The notes beneath the pieces are model-generated. The model had not been told where the DNA came from, made no database searches, and saw only the letters and a list, made by a program, of their open reading frames with translations. Below are positions 45,356 through 54,385 of a stretch of 64,000 nucleotides of DNA, piece by piece (position 1 is the first letter of the stretch; each line of letters opens with the position of its first letter). Position numbers and translations under genes: made by a program. The DNA lies in contig JADJSK010000001.1 of the NCBI GenBank assembly GCA_016711705.1, positions 1,116,001 to 1,180,000 on the forward strand. Reading direction: 5' to 3'. The stretch is from Candidatus Brachybacter algidus (lineage in GTDB: Bacteria > Bacteroidota > Bacteroidia > Chitinophagales > Saprospiraceae).

Positions 45356-45772
45356 ATGAGTAAATTTCATTACGCTTTTAAAGTAAAAGATATAAAGACA
45401 ACTCGAAAGTTCTACATTGAAATTTTGGGTTGTGAAGAAGGAAGATCAACTGAAAATTGGATTGATTTCAATTTTTTTGATAATCAATTATCCGCTCATG
45501 TAAGTGATAATTTTCCAAAATTAGACTATTGTGGAAAAGTGGATGGAATTATTGTTCCAATACCCCATTTTGGATGTTTATTGGAAATCGATCAATTTCA
45601 AAGAATCCAGAAAATACTTGAGAAGGAAAAAATCGAATTTTTGGTTAAACCACAAAAAAGATATGAAGGTAAAGCCGGAGAACAATTAACAATGTTTGTC
45701 TTTGATTTCAGCGGAAATCCATTAGAATTTAAGGCATTTACAAATAGTAACGAAGTTTTTTCAATTTTATGA
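45356..45772 (+). CDS. VOC (glyoxalase/dioxygenase superfamily) protein
   Basis: The 138-aa protein has the paired beta-alpha-beta units of the VOC fold: FHYAFKVKDIKTTRKFYIEILGCEEGR with WIDFNFFDNQLSAHV, then FGCLLEIDQFQRIQKILEKEKIEF with MFVFDFSGNPLEFKAF. His near the start and Glu near the end suggest a metal site. No specific reaction can be assigned. It appears monocistronic. Confidence 0.85.
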   Translation: MSKFHYAFKVKDIKTTRKFYIEILGCEEGRSTENWIDFNFFDNQLSAHVSDNFPKLDYCGKVDGIIVPIPHFGCLLEIDQFQRIQKILEKEKIEFLVKPQKRYEGKAGEQLTMFVFDFSGNPLEFKAFTNSNEVFSIL

Positions 45773-45926
45773 AAAAGCCAGCAGGTATCACCCTATATAA
45801 GCGGTAGCTTGTTTCTTTTTGAAATCAAATCTATTGGTAAATTAATTGGTTATCTAGCCGCCAGATGTCAATGGATAGTCTCTAGTTTCTGACTTCAGAC
45901 CTCTGGCTTCTACTCTTTTAAAATAA

Positions 45927-45971
45927 TGACGACTTATTCATCATTATATTGACGACTTATTCGTAATTTTG
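45927..45971 (+). promoter_or_regulatory. dinB promoter overlapped by a 13-bp direct repeat
   Basis: TGACGACTTATTC occurs at 45927-45939 and 45950-45962, exactly 23 bp apart. A -7 box TAATTTTG (45964-45971) follows at once and ends 1 bp before the dinB ATG. The repeats look like binding sites for a dimeric regulator; the message may be nearly leaderless. Confidence 0.5.
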
Positions 45972-45972
45972 C

Positions 45973-47184
45973 ATGATGGACAGCAGAGCGATATTACATA
46001 TGGATCTGGATACATTCTTTGTATCGTGTGAAAGGTTGCAGGACAGCAGCCTTGAGAATAAACCAATACTCATTGGTGGTACCAGTGGGCGCGGCGTCGT
46101 GGCGTCCTGCAGCTATGAAGCACGCAAGTATGGTGTTCATTCTGCCATGCCTATGAAGATGGCGCGCGACAGATGTCCGGAAGCTATCGTGTTGAAAGGT
46201 GATTCGATGCTGTACTCCAAATATTCTCAAATGGTGGGAGAGATCATTAAGGAAGCTGCTCCGGTATATGAGATCGCCTCCATTGACGAGTTTTACCTCG
46301 ACCTAACCGGTATGGACAAGTTTTTCGGATGCCTGAAATATGCGTCCGAACTGAGGACAAAGATCATCCGTGAAACAGGGCTGCCTATCTCATTTGGGCT
46401 TTCTCAAAATAAGACTGTATCTAAGATCGCCACCGGAGAAGCCAAGCCAAACAATCAGATCCGCATCGACCTGGGCACCGAAAAAGAATTTCTAAGCCCA
46501 CTTTCTGTCCGCAAGATCCCGATGGTAGGATTAAAAACATTTCAAACACTCTGCGAAATGGGCATCCGTCGCATCAATACCGTCCAGAATATGCCCATAC
46601 AAATGATGGAAGGTGCCCTGGGACAGAATGGTGTGGCCATCTGGAAAAAGGCGAATGGCATCGACACATCACCGGTGGTGCAATATAACAAACAGAAATC
46701 CATATCTTCTGAACGTACCTTCGACAAAGACACCATCGACGTGACAAGACTAAAATCGATCCTCGTAGCCATGGTCGAAAGCCTCATTTTACAACTAAGA
46801 AGGGAAAATAAAGTCTGCGCCTGCATCACAGTTAAGATTCGCTATTCTGATTTCGATACCAAGACCCTACAGAAAAAAGTCCCTTATACCGCAGCCGACC
46901 ATGAGATCCTGCCGATAGTCGCCGGTCTTTTCGACAAATTATACAACCGTCGCGTCCTCGTCAGGCTGATCGGACTCCGCTTCAGCGAACTTGTGCAAGG
47001 CAGCCACCAGTTCTCCTTGTTTGAGGACTCTCCTAAATTAACCAGCCTTTATCAATCTATGGATCATATCCGCGACCGGTTCGGTGATCGTGCCGTCATG
47101 CGGGCTTCAGGTATGGAGATAAAGTCGATGAGCAGAATGAATCCGTTCAATGGAAAGAATCAGCAGACGGACGGTACATTTTAA
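45973..47184 (+). CDS. dinB: DNA polymerase IV (Y-family)
   Basis: The 403-aa translesion polymerase has catalytic motifs HMDLDTFFVSCERL (first Asp), GVVASCSYEARKYGVHSAMPM and SIDEFYLDLTG (Asp-Glu pair), a helix-hairpin-helix region (KIPMVGLKTFQTLCEMGI) and the little-finger domain (SSERTFDKDT, VRLIGLRFSELV). The C-terminus ends in QFSLF, a beta-clamp-binding motif, followed by a short tail. It makes error-prone copies across damaged template. The regulator-like direct repeats at its promoter suggest damage control. Base composition is slightly more GC-rich than neighbours. Confidence 0.94.
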   Translation: MMDSRAILHMDLDTFFVSCERLQDSSLENKPILIGGTSGRGVVASCSYEARKYGVHSAMPMKMARDRCPEAIVLKGDSMLYSKYSQMVGEIIKEAAPVYEIASIDEFYLDLTGMDKFFGCLKYASELRTKIIRETGLPISFGLSQNKTVSKIATGEAKPNNQIRIDLGTEKEFLSPLSVRKIPMVGLKTFQTLCEMGIRRINTVQNMPIQMMEGALGQNGVAIWKKANGIDTSPVVQYNKQKSISSERTFDKDTIDVTRLKSILVAMVESLILQLRRENKVCACITVKIRYSDFDTKTLQKKVPYTAADHEILPIVAGLFDKLYNRRVLVRLIGLRFSELVQGSHQFSLFEDSPKLTSLYQSMDHIRDRFGDRAVMRASGMEIKSMSRMNPFNGKNQQTDGTF

Positions 47185-48483
47185 GAAGGTAAGAAGGCGA
47201 GGAAGTGAAAAGGTCGTTCCGTAAGGTTACTGATTACTAATTACTGATTGCTGATGGCTATTAGCGGATGGCTGATGGCTTCGATGTGGATAATTGATAA
47301 GTCCGATTCTGATTGTTCTGATTTATTTGGAATATGTTTCATTAATTCGCAAACAGCTTTCGCAATTCGCTGGAGGGAAACGACCTTTCAGGCCTTCTTT
47401 TGACTGTAAGCTTAAGGCAATAAACTTTAGGCTGGAAATCGACTCTATTAAGTCACCTAGAACCAAACTCCAAATACCAGACAATCTCTATTTAATTCAT
47501 ATATCTACAGCTCAATATTCGCCTTTGATATAATTCCAGAAGTTCCGCCAGCTCTCATTACCCATTACCCATTACCTATTACTCATTATCAATTCTAAAG
47601 GTGAGAAAGTGAGATGGTGAGAAGGTCGTTCTTTACAAAATTTGTGGTAATCTTCAATTACGGATTACTGATTACTGATTACTGACTACTGATTGCTGAA
47701 AGCTTCGATGTGGATAATTATTAAGTCCGATTCTGATTACTCTGATTTATTTGGAATATATTTCATTAATTCGCAAACAGCTTTCGCAATTCGCTGGAGG
47801 GAAACGACCTTTCAGGCCTTCTTTTGACTGTAAGCTTAAGGCAATAAACTTTAGGCTGGAAATCGACTCTATTAAGTCACCTAGAACCAAACACCAAACA
47901 ATCTCTATTTAATTCATATAACTACAGCTCAATATTCACCTTTGATATAATTCCAGAAGATCCGCCCGCTCTCATAACCCATTACCCATTACCCATTACT
48001 TATTACTCATTACCCATTACTGATTACTAATTACCCATTACTGATGGCTATTGGCTATTGGCTATTGGCTTCCATGTGGATAATTATCAAGTCCGATTCT
48101 GATTACTCTGATTTATTTGGAATATGTTTCATTAATTCGCAAGCAGCTTTCGCAATTCGCTGGAGGGAAACGACCTTTCAGGCCTTCTTTTGGCTTTTAG
48201 TTGGGGGCAATAAACTTTAAGCTGGAAATCGACTCAATTAAGTCACCTAGAAACAAACACCAAACAACCTCTATTTAATTCATATATCTAAAGCTCAATA
48301 ATCGCCTGTGATATAATTCCAGAAGTTCCACCCGCTCTCATTACCCATTACCCATTACCTATTACTCATTATCAATTCTAAAGGTGAGAAGGTGAGAAGG
48401 TTAGAAGGTCGTTCTTTACCAAAATTTGTGGTAATCTTCAATTGCTGATTACTGACTACTGATTACTGACTACTGACTACTGA
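47185..48483. repeat. Triplicated ~250-bp element embedded in heptad repeats
   Basis: Three direct copies of a core start at about 47287, 47709 and 48073 with GGATAATT and end at about 47530, 47955 and 48320 with TGATATAATTCCAGAAG. Copies 1 and 2 are almost identical across the middle (TTCGCAATTCGCTGGAGGGA region). Between them lie arrays of CCCATTA, TGATTAC/TGACTAC and GTGAGAAG units, also partly triplicated. The only sizeable open frame (47294-47533) is not kept equally in copies 2 and 3, so a protein is unlikely. Confidence 0.8.
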
Positions 48484-49812
48484 TTACTGATTCCCTCTCC
48501 TAACCAACTTAAATGCAGGAATAGAGATCAATATCAAAACAATGCTGATGACCAAACTTTTGAAGTCGTTGATAGAAAAGAAAATAATCAGGGCAAAAGT
48601 AGAAATGAGTGCTATAATAGTTGTCCATGGATATGCCCAGGCTTTATAGGGACGTTTCATATCAGGGTACTTTTTTCGTAGAAAAATAACTGAATAAAAA
48701 GTCAAGCCTAAAATTAAAACTCCTAAAAATGACCCCAAAGCAAAGAGCTGATCAAAGGAACTAATGACAACTAGGATAGCCTGAAGAATGAAGGAAAAGA
48801 TCAAAGCAAAGACAGGACTTCCACCAGAATTGACCACTGTTGCGCGTTTTAAGAATAATCCGTCCCTACCTAAACCAAAAAGAATTCTTGCAGGGATCAT
48901 CATATAGGCATTGAGAATATTGATCAAAGAAAACAATGCGAATAATACCATAATGATAAAACCTGCCTTACCAAAGACCAGTTCAGCAGCTTGTGATGCA
49001 ACTAAAGGATTATTTGCAGCTTGATCCACAGGGACTACGTAAAATAAAGCAGCATTGATCAACAAATAGATAGCAATGATAATAAGTGTACCTATAAAAA
49101 AGGATCTAGGCAAATTCTTTCCCGGATCGGTGTCTTCCTCAGCAAATACAGCTGCATTCCACCACCCGTTATAAGCACCTGTGATAAACTGAAGCGCAAT
49201 AAAGAAAGGTAGTAGCAGGCTTTTCGGTTCGCCAAGATGAGTTACCACCTCTGCAGGATTTACTGAGGCCGATCCCCATCCGAAACAGGCAATGATTAAA
49301 AAGAGGAAAAACAATACTTTGATAACAGAGGTAATCTGCTGAAATATACTACCAGTCCTGGTTCCTAATAAATTGAGGCCCACAAAAGAAGACAATATGA
49401 GAAGTCCCATAATGGTTTTACTAAGTGGAATATTTGGAAAAAGTAACAAGAGGTATTCACTGATGACGATGCTATAATAAGCAGGCGCCATCGCATTGAC
49501 AATGTAATCAAACCAACCTACGATAAACCCAAAGTAATTCCCAAAGGCAATTTTAACATAATTATACATTCCGCCTGCCTTTGGCATCATAGCAGCGAGT
49601 TCTGCATAAGAAATGGCAGAGATAAACATATAAAGCCCTCCTACCAACCAACATAAAAGGATAAGCCAGATATTAGGTAATTGCGCTGCTATAGTACCCG
49701 GCGTCCTTAGAATACCGACACCGATCGTACCGCCAATTACGATGGCAATACCGAAGCCTAGTCCAAGGACCTTTTTGAGTTGATTTTTTTCTGAATTATT
49801 TACTACTGACAT
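48484..49812 (-). CDS. APC-family amino acid permease
   Basis: The 442-aa protein has 12 predicted membrane helices. The family signature is at the N-terminus, GLGFGIAIVIGGTIGVGILRTPGTIA (substrate-binding helix 1 with GxG), then AAMMPKAGGMYNYVKIAFG and FAEEDTDPGKNLPRSF. It exchanges or imports amino acids; the individual substrate cannot be read from sequence. The gene ends inside the heptad repeats. It lies 43 bp beyond the AsmA-like gene in the same direction and may share its transcript. Confidence 0.92.
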   Translation of the reverse strand: MSVVNNSEKNQLKKVLGLGFGIAIVIGGTIGVGILRTPGTIAAQLPNIWLILLCWLVGGLYMFISAISYAELAAMMPKAGGMYNYVKIAFGNYFGFIVGWFDYIVNAMAPAYYSIVISEYLLLLFPNIPLSKTIMGLLILSSFVGLNLLGTRTGSIFQQITSVIKVLFFLFLIIACFGWGSASVNPAEVVTHLGEPKSLLLPFFIALQFITGAYNGWWNAAVFAEEDTDPGKNLPRSFFIGTLIIIAIYLLINAALFYVVPVDQAANNPLVASQAAELVFGKAGFIIMVLFALFSLINILNAYMMIPARILFGLGRDGLFLKRATVVNSGGSPVFALIFSFILQAILVVISSFDQLFALGSFLGVLILGLTFYSVIFLRKKYPDMKRPYKAWAYPWTTIIALISTFALIIFFSINDFKSLVISIVLILISIPAFKLVRRGNQ

Positions 49813-49855
49813 AGAGTTATATCAGGTAAAGAAACAAAATATAATGGAAAAAAAC

Positions 49856-51451
49856 TTAATCAAATGCCGGTAAAGGACTATTTGTGGCTCTCCTGTTGGG
49901 TCGCAAATTCCCGTCCTTAATGAATGCCGCCTTAAGTCCGGACAGCAAGGACTTCCACCAATAACTAAAAACTGATTTCATTGGACTACGAGGATAATTA
50001 ATTTTACCAGTGAGATCTGCATTAATAACTTTGTTGATCTTGATAAGCTGGTTAATGGCAATGGTCTTAAAAATGGCTACTTTATCAGGGTTCTTTGGCT
50101 TGAAAGCGTTGACCTTTAATTCTTTATAGGAAAAATTCACCCTACCTGTAGCAAGCTTATCATCATAAGTAAACTGAAAACTCAAAGTATCTAATAATCC
50201 GGACTTAACTTCAATAAGGACAGCTGACTTAAGAATACTATTCAATTCTGTAAGCTGAAATGGTGCAATGTGACCTGAAGCTTTGTATTTTTCAATATTA
50301 TTAAAGGGAAAAGTGAATTGTACATCCATAAGCCCTTTATCCATAAACCTTGCTTTTACATTCAAAATATTCGAAAGCTTTGAAGTATCGTTAGTGAAAT
50401 CATTAGCATTGATATTCAAATTACTGAAAAATATTCTTCCTGGATCCCTTTCCTTCTTGTTCAGTTCTTCATATGCTACGAAGCTATTATTAACTTCCAA
50501 CGTATCAATATTAAAAAAGACTTTGAACTTTTTAAGTATATCTGTTGGTAATTCAGATAATGTAGTTTTTTTATTTGGGTTAATTTTATCTCGATACACT
50601 TCAAGCTGAAAGTCCATTAGTAATTTACGTGCTCTCAGATACATTGAATTTTGATCCCAAAGAGTCAATCCAAGTAAATGAATTGACTTGGAATATGCAG
50701 TGATACGATCCACCTGATGATCAAAATAGGTAGGGAAATCAGCTTTAGAATATTGAGGTATCACACTTATGGAATCAAGAAGAAGATCTTGTTTGCTTTC
50801 ATCATAGTGCGCCTTCTGAATAGTAACTTTATGTTTTCCCTTATCCATTTTCATGGCAATATCAGCCGAACTTAGCCCTTCAAATTCATACTTAAGCGGT
50901 TTTTTTTGCAAAGAATCAATCCTGAAACCATCTATCATCAATTTATTAAGATTGGTGATCATGCCGAGACTATCATTAGCATCCCATCGTCTCCATTCAA
51001 TATTATCAAAAACTATATTATGGATCTTTATGCTTCTAAGTTTAGACTTTTCATCTTCAGGCTTATTGTATGTTTTCAATTTATATTTAGCATGAGTCTC
51101 CACTTCAACACCGGAGATATTAAGTTTGCGAATGTCCAAGTGATCCAGGAAAAGCACCTTTTTTATATCGATATTTACCAGATTGATCTTCCTTATTGTG
51201 GCATGAAAGACACTATCCTTTTCATTCAATGCAGAAACATTGATTTGAGAAAGCACCACAGATCTATTAAATAAACCTATCTGCACATTGGCATAATCAA
51301 CTTGAATTCCTCTCTTTTTTAAATTTTCTATTTGTACCCTTAGTACTTTTTTAACCTGAACCTCTGCAATTATCCTTGCTACTTCAATTAGTAACAATAA
51401 ACAGCCGAGAATTAGTAAAATTATAGGAAGATGTTTTTTCTTTTGCTTCAT
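49856..51451 (-). CDS. AsmA-like / DUF748-type envelope protein
   Basis: The 531-aa protein has one N-terminal membrane anchor (about 9-27, LPIILLILGCLLLLIEVA) and a long periplasmic beta-rich region of the AsmA/DUF748 style (ISVLNEKDSVFHATIRKINLVNI-like strands, ISGVEVETHAKY, INANDFTNDTSKLSNILNVKARFMDKGLMDVQF). Proteins of this shape bridge the envelope and are linked to lipid transport or outer-membrane homeostasis. The basic tail (FIKDGNLRPNRRATNSP) is probably flexible. Family assignment is by pattern only. Confidence 0.6.
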   Translation of the reverse strand: MKQKKKHLPIILLILGCLLLLIEVARIIAEVQVKKVLRVQIENLKKRGIQVDYANVQIGLFNRSVVLSQINVSALNEKDSVFHATIRKINLVNIDIKKVLFLDHLDIRKLNISGVEVETHAKYKLKTYNKPEDEKSKLRSIKIHNIVFDNIEWRRWDANDSLGMITNLNKLMIDGFRIDSLQKKPLKYEFEGLSSADIAMKMDKGKHKVTIQKAHYDESKQDLLLDSISVIPQYSKADFPTYFDHQVDRITAYSKSIHLLGLTLWDQNSMYLRARKLLMDFQLEVYRDKINPNKKTTLSELPTDILKKFKVFFNIDTLEVNNSFVAYEELNKKERDPGRIFFSNLNINANDFTNDTSKLSNILNVKARFMDKGLMDVQFTFPFNNIEKYKASGHIAPFQLTELNSILKSAVLIEVKSGLLDTLSFQFTYDDKLATGRVNFSYKELKVNAFKPKNPDKVAIFKTIAINQLIKINKVINADLTGKINYPRSPMKSVFSYWWKSLLSGLKAAFIKDGNLRPNRRATNSPLPAFD

Positions 51452-51653
51452 TCAGTGATCTGATTCATTATTTCATGTCAAAACTAAATTATTTTAAATA
51501 TTTAAGAAATAAATTTTAACAGTTGAAAAATAGTAAATATGTGGAGAATATTTAGTTTTAGAACATTAACCCAATTTCCTAACTAGAAAATTTTAACATT
51601 CTTTCATTTGTTTAACGCAACATTAATGTTATTCGTGCGACTACAGCTTAAAC

Positions 51654-51732
51654 TAAATCGTTTTATTTACATCCAATAGGTAATTAAATGATCTGCAGAT
51701 CCAAAATTATTGAATGTGGATAAAACGATTTA
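51654..51732. repeat. 79-bp imperfect palindrome in the leader region of the basic-tail protein
   Basis: TAAATCGTTTTAT (51654-51666) is repeated inverted at 51720-51732. Pairing continues inward with G-T or A-C changes (ACATCCAATA against TATTGAATGT), and the centre is the perfect palindrome GATCTGCAGATC (51690-51701). It ends 33 bp before the ATG of the next gene. Confidence 0.7.
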
Positions 51733-51765
51733 ACAAAAGATATTTAAATTTTAAATTAAAAAATC

Positions 51766-53004
51766 ATGAAAAACAAGAGCGTATTATTTGGTGTTTTCAT
51801 TTTTAGTATTTTTTTCAGCTTAACAGCATTTAGTCAAGCTGATATAAAGGCTGATTCAACAGGTTTGCCTGGAGACAATTTTAGTTTGCAGGGAGCTATG
51901 GACTTATTTAGCAAAGCAACTTCACCGGAAGAATTTGAAAAAGCTATAAATGACGAGAAGAATAATGTGAACAATCTGGATCTCAATGGCGATGGAGAGA
52001 TTGATTATATCAAAGTAATAGACAAAAAAGAAAATGATGTCCATGCCATTGTGCTTCAAGCAGTTATTTCAGAAAATGAAAGCCAGGACATCGCTGTTAT
52101 CGAAATAGAGATGAAAGGTAAAGATGACGCTATTGCACAAATAGTGGGAGATGCTGATATCTATGGTAAAGACGTATACGTAGAACCGGCGATGGAAGAA
52201 ACTCAAAATGATATCAGAGTCAACGGTGATGTAAAAAGCGGCCCTTCACCATTTGAATACAAGGCTCCTGTTAGATTGTATTTCAACGTATGGGCATGGC
52301 CTTGTGTGAGGTTTATCTATCAACCTGCTTATATAGTGTATGTTTCTCCTTGGCATTGGCACCGCTATCCATCATATTGGAATCCATGGAGACCAATGTA
52401 TTGGCATAACTTCTATCCAAGATCTTATCATTACCACAATCATTACCATGTGATTAGTCAACCAAGGTGCTATAAAGCACGAGCGGCTTACAATCCACAT
52501 AGAATGACTTCAAATACAGTCAAAGTACGCAATGAAAAAGTTGTCAATAATTACAGAACAACCAATAAGATAGTGATCAGAAATGAGGGCAGTCGTGGCC
52601 GCTCAGTTGACCGTGCAGACAGACTTGACTCCCGAAGCAATGTTGACAAAACTTCACGCTCTGATCAACGAACTACTCCTAAGGCGGATAGCCGTGACAG
52701 ACAAAGAACTCAACCTTCTGATCAAAGGCAGCAAAGATCTGATGTAAGAGAAAACCAAAGAGGATCGTCTGAAAGAAACAGGAGTGAGCAAAATAACCCT
52801 TCACAGCGCTCAGAACCGCGCACAGCTCCATCCAGAGATAACAAACCTCAAAGGCAAGAGAGAAATTCCCACCCTGAAAAAGTGGAGAAAAGTAATAGCA
52901 GACAACAAAGGTCTGATGTAAAAAGAAGCGAAAGAAGCAATTCCAAAGCTCCTTCCGGTCAAAACAGATCGAGTGGACAAGGAAAACGTTCAGGAAGAGG
53001 GTAG
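51766..53004 (+). CDS. Exported protein with aromatic middle and basic, disordered Arg/Ser/Gln-rich tail
   Basis: The 412-aa protein has a signal peptide (about 1-24, LTAFSQ). The N-terminal domain carries an EF-hand-like DLNGDGEIDYIKVID, followed by YGKDVYVEP. The middle is dense in Trp, Tyr, His and Pro (WHWHRYPSYWNPW, YHYHNHYH). The last ~150 residues are low-complexity Arg/Ser/Gln/Asp (SDQRQQRSDVREN, RSNSKAPSGQNR). Similar three-part proteins occur in Bacteroidota without known function. The His/Trp region could bind metal, and the tail could bind polyanions. No T9SS tail is present. Confidence 0.75.
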   Translation: MKNKSVLFGVFIFSIFFSLTAFSQADIKADSTGLPGDNFSLQGAMDLFSKATSPEEFEKAINDEKNNVNNLDLNGDGEIDYIKVIDKKENDVHAIVLQAVISENESQDIAVIEIEMKGKDDAIAQIVGDADIYGKDVYVEPAMEETQNDIRVNGDVKSGPSPFEYKAPVRLYFNVWAWPCVRFIYQPAYIVYVSPWHWHRYPSYWNPWRPMYWHNFYPRSYHYHNHYHVISQPRCYKARAAYNPHRMTSNTVKVRNEKVVNNYRTTNKIVIRNEGSRGRSVDRADRLDSRSNVDKTSRSDQRTTPKADSRDRQRTQPSDQRQQRSDVRENQRGSSERNRSEQNNPSQRSEPRTAPSRDNKPQRQERNSHPEKVEKSNSRQQRSDVKRSERSNSKAPSGQNRSSGQGKRSGRG

Positions 53005-53020
53005 TATTTTTTTATATTCA

Positions 53021-53066
53021 AGGCAGGCTGCAGAATCTACACAGAATTCTGTGGCTTGCTTTGTTT
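53021..53066 (+). terminator. Hairpin terminator after the basic-tail protein
   Basis: GCAGGCTGCAGAAT (53023-53036) pairs with ATTCTGTGGCTTGC (about 53046-53059) using G-T pairs, followed by TTTGTTTTT. Confidence 0.6.
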
Positions 53067-53262
53067 TTCAATTGATAAAGTTTCAGTGTTAGAAATGAAA
53101 CTCTAAAAACGTTGGTATTATTAAATTAAAAATTAGAAATTAGAATAAAACTCCGATGGTTGTATCAAGCAAAAAGTACTATTTTGTTAGAATATTCTTA
53201 ATATTTTTTCAAGAATAAACATACGGATCACATAAATCGTTACTTACTTACAAAAACAAAAC

Positions 53263-54000
53263 ATGCAATTTCAAAAGCTAATATTTTTTTCTATTCTTTG
53301 TCTTTTAACTTTGAACTTAAATGCTCAAAGTGACTTATTCTCAAAAGCTAAGAAAGCTGCCAAAGAAATAACTTCCGGCAATGGAAACGTTTCGCTTTCA
53401 AATGACGAAGTTGTTGCCGGGCTTAAAGAAGCTCTTACAATAGGCGCGGAGAACTCTGCTGGACTCGCTTCAAAAGTTGATGGATTTTATAAAAACCCAG
53501 CAATCTTTATTCCATGGCCTCAAGAAGCCCGGAATATGAAAGAAAAGCTTGTTGCAATAGGCATGAGCAAGCAAGTTGAAGACTTTGAGGCATCGCTTAA
53601 TAGAGCTGCTGAAGAAGCAGCGAAAAGTGCTGCTCCGATTTTTGTCTCAGCTGTCAAAAACATGACTGTTAAAGATGGTTTTAACATCCTCAAAGGTGCT
53701 GATACTTCTGCCACCAATTATCTTAGGACAAACACTTCTGAATCTTTACGAAATACCTTCACGCCAATAGTCAGAAGTGCAATAGATAAAGTCAAAGTAA
53801 CCTCTTACTGGACACCTTTGATTACTACCTATAACAAAATTCCCTTTGTTCAAAAACAAAATCCTGACCTGGAGGCATATGTAACGAATAAAGCAATCGA
53901 CGGACTTATGGTATTGATTGCTAAAGAAGAGATCAATATTAGAAACAATGCTGCTGCACAGGTCACTGATCTTCTGAAGAAAGTATTTGGCAAGAAATAA
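53263..54000 (+). CDS. DUF4197-domain exported protein
   Basis: The 245-aa protein has a signal peptide (about 1-22, LNLNAQ) and a DUF4197 domain through the rest: EVVAGLKEALTIGAENSA, FYKNPAIFIPWPQEARNMKEKLVAIGM, SAAPIFVSAVKNMTVKDGFNILKGADTSATNYLR and YVTNKAIDGLMVLIAKEEINIR. The family is widespread in Gram-negatives, all-helical, and of unknown function. Length is typical. It is monocistronic, with a 262-bp upstream gap. Confidence 0.92.
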   Translation: MQFQKLIFFSILCLLTLNLNAQSDLFSKAKKAAKEITSGNGNVSLSNDEVVAGLKEALTIGAENSAGLASKVDGFYKNPAIFIPWPQEARNMKEKLVAIGMSKQVEDFEASLNRAAEEAAKSAAPIFVSAVKNMTVKDGFNILKGADTSATNYLRTNTSESLRNTFTPIVRSAIDKVKVTSYWTPLITTYNKIPFVQKQNPDLEAYVTNKAIDGLMVLIAKEEINIRNNAAAQVTDLLKKVFGKK

Positions 54001-54385
54001 GTTTAAATAGGGGTAGTTAATTTTTTTTAACCTCTGACGTTGAGTGTCTGACTACTTACTGCCGATCACACTGAAATAAGGACTTTTAACACAATGGAAT
54101 TTTATTTCATGATTTACAGATTCTATAAGTTTTATCTGTTCAGTGCTGGATGAAATGTGATTTGAGAGATTGGATTTTATTTTTCGTAATTAATATAGTC
54201 ATCACATAGAGTGCCTTTATACTTCGTAATTTAATAAATGTCACAAAGCGATTTTGTCTTCGACAAATTTTTTGCATAGATCGAACGATTCCTTCATTAC
54301 TACTGACTGCTGACTGCTGACCACTGACAACTGACTACTGACCACTGACTTCTAATATCTCGAATCTAGTGTATATCTAACATCA
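54001..54385. other. Intergenic region with a CTGACTA heptad array
   Basis: No gene. Contains (CTGACTR)-type heptads at about 54303-54347 (seven to eight units, TGACTGC, TGACCAC, TGACAAC, TGACTAC) between two convergent genes. Confidence 0.7.

Noticed and set aside
47294..47533. 79-codon open frame in the first copy of the triplicated element
   Set aside because: Copies 2 and 3 change start, length and reading frame, so the DNA rather than a protein is what repeats.
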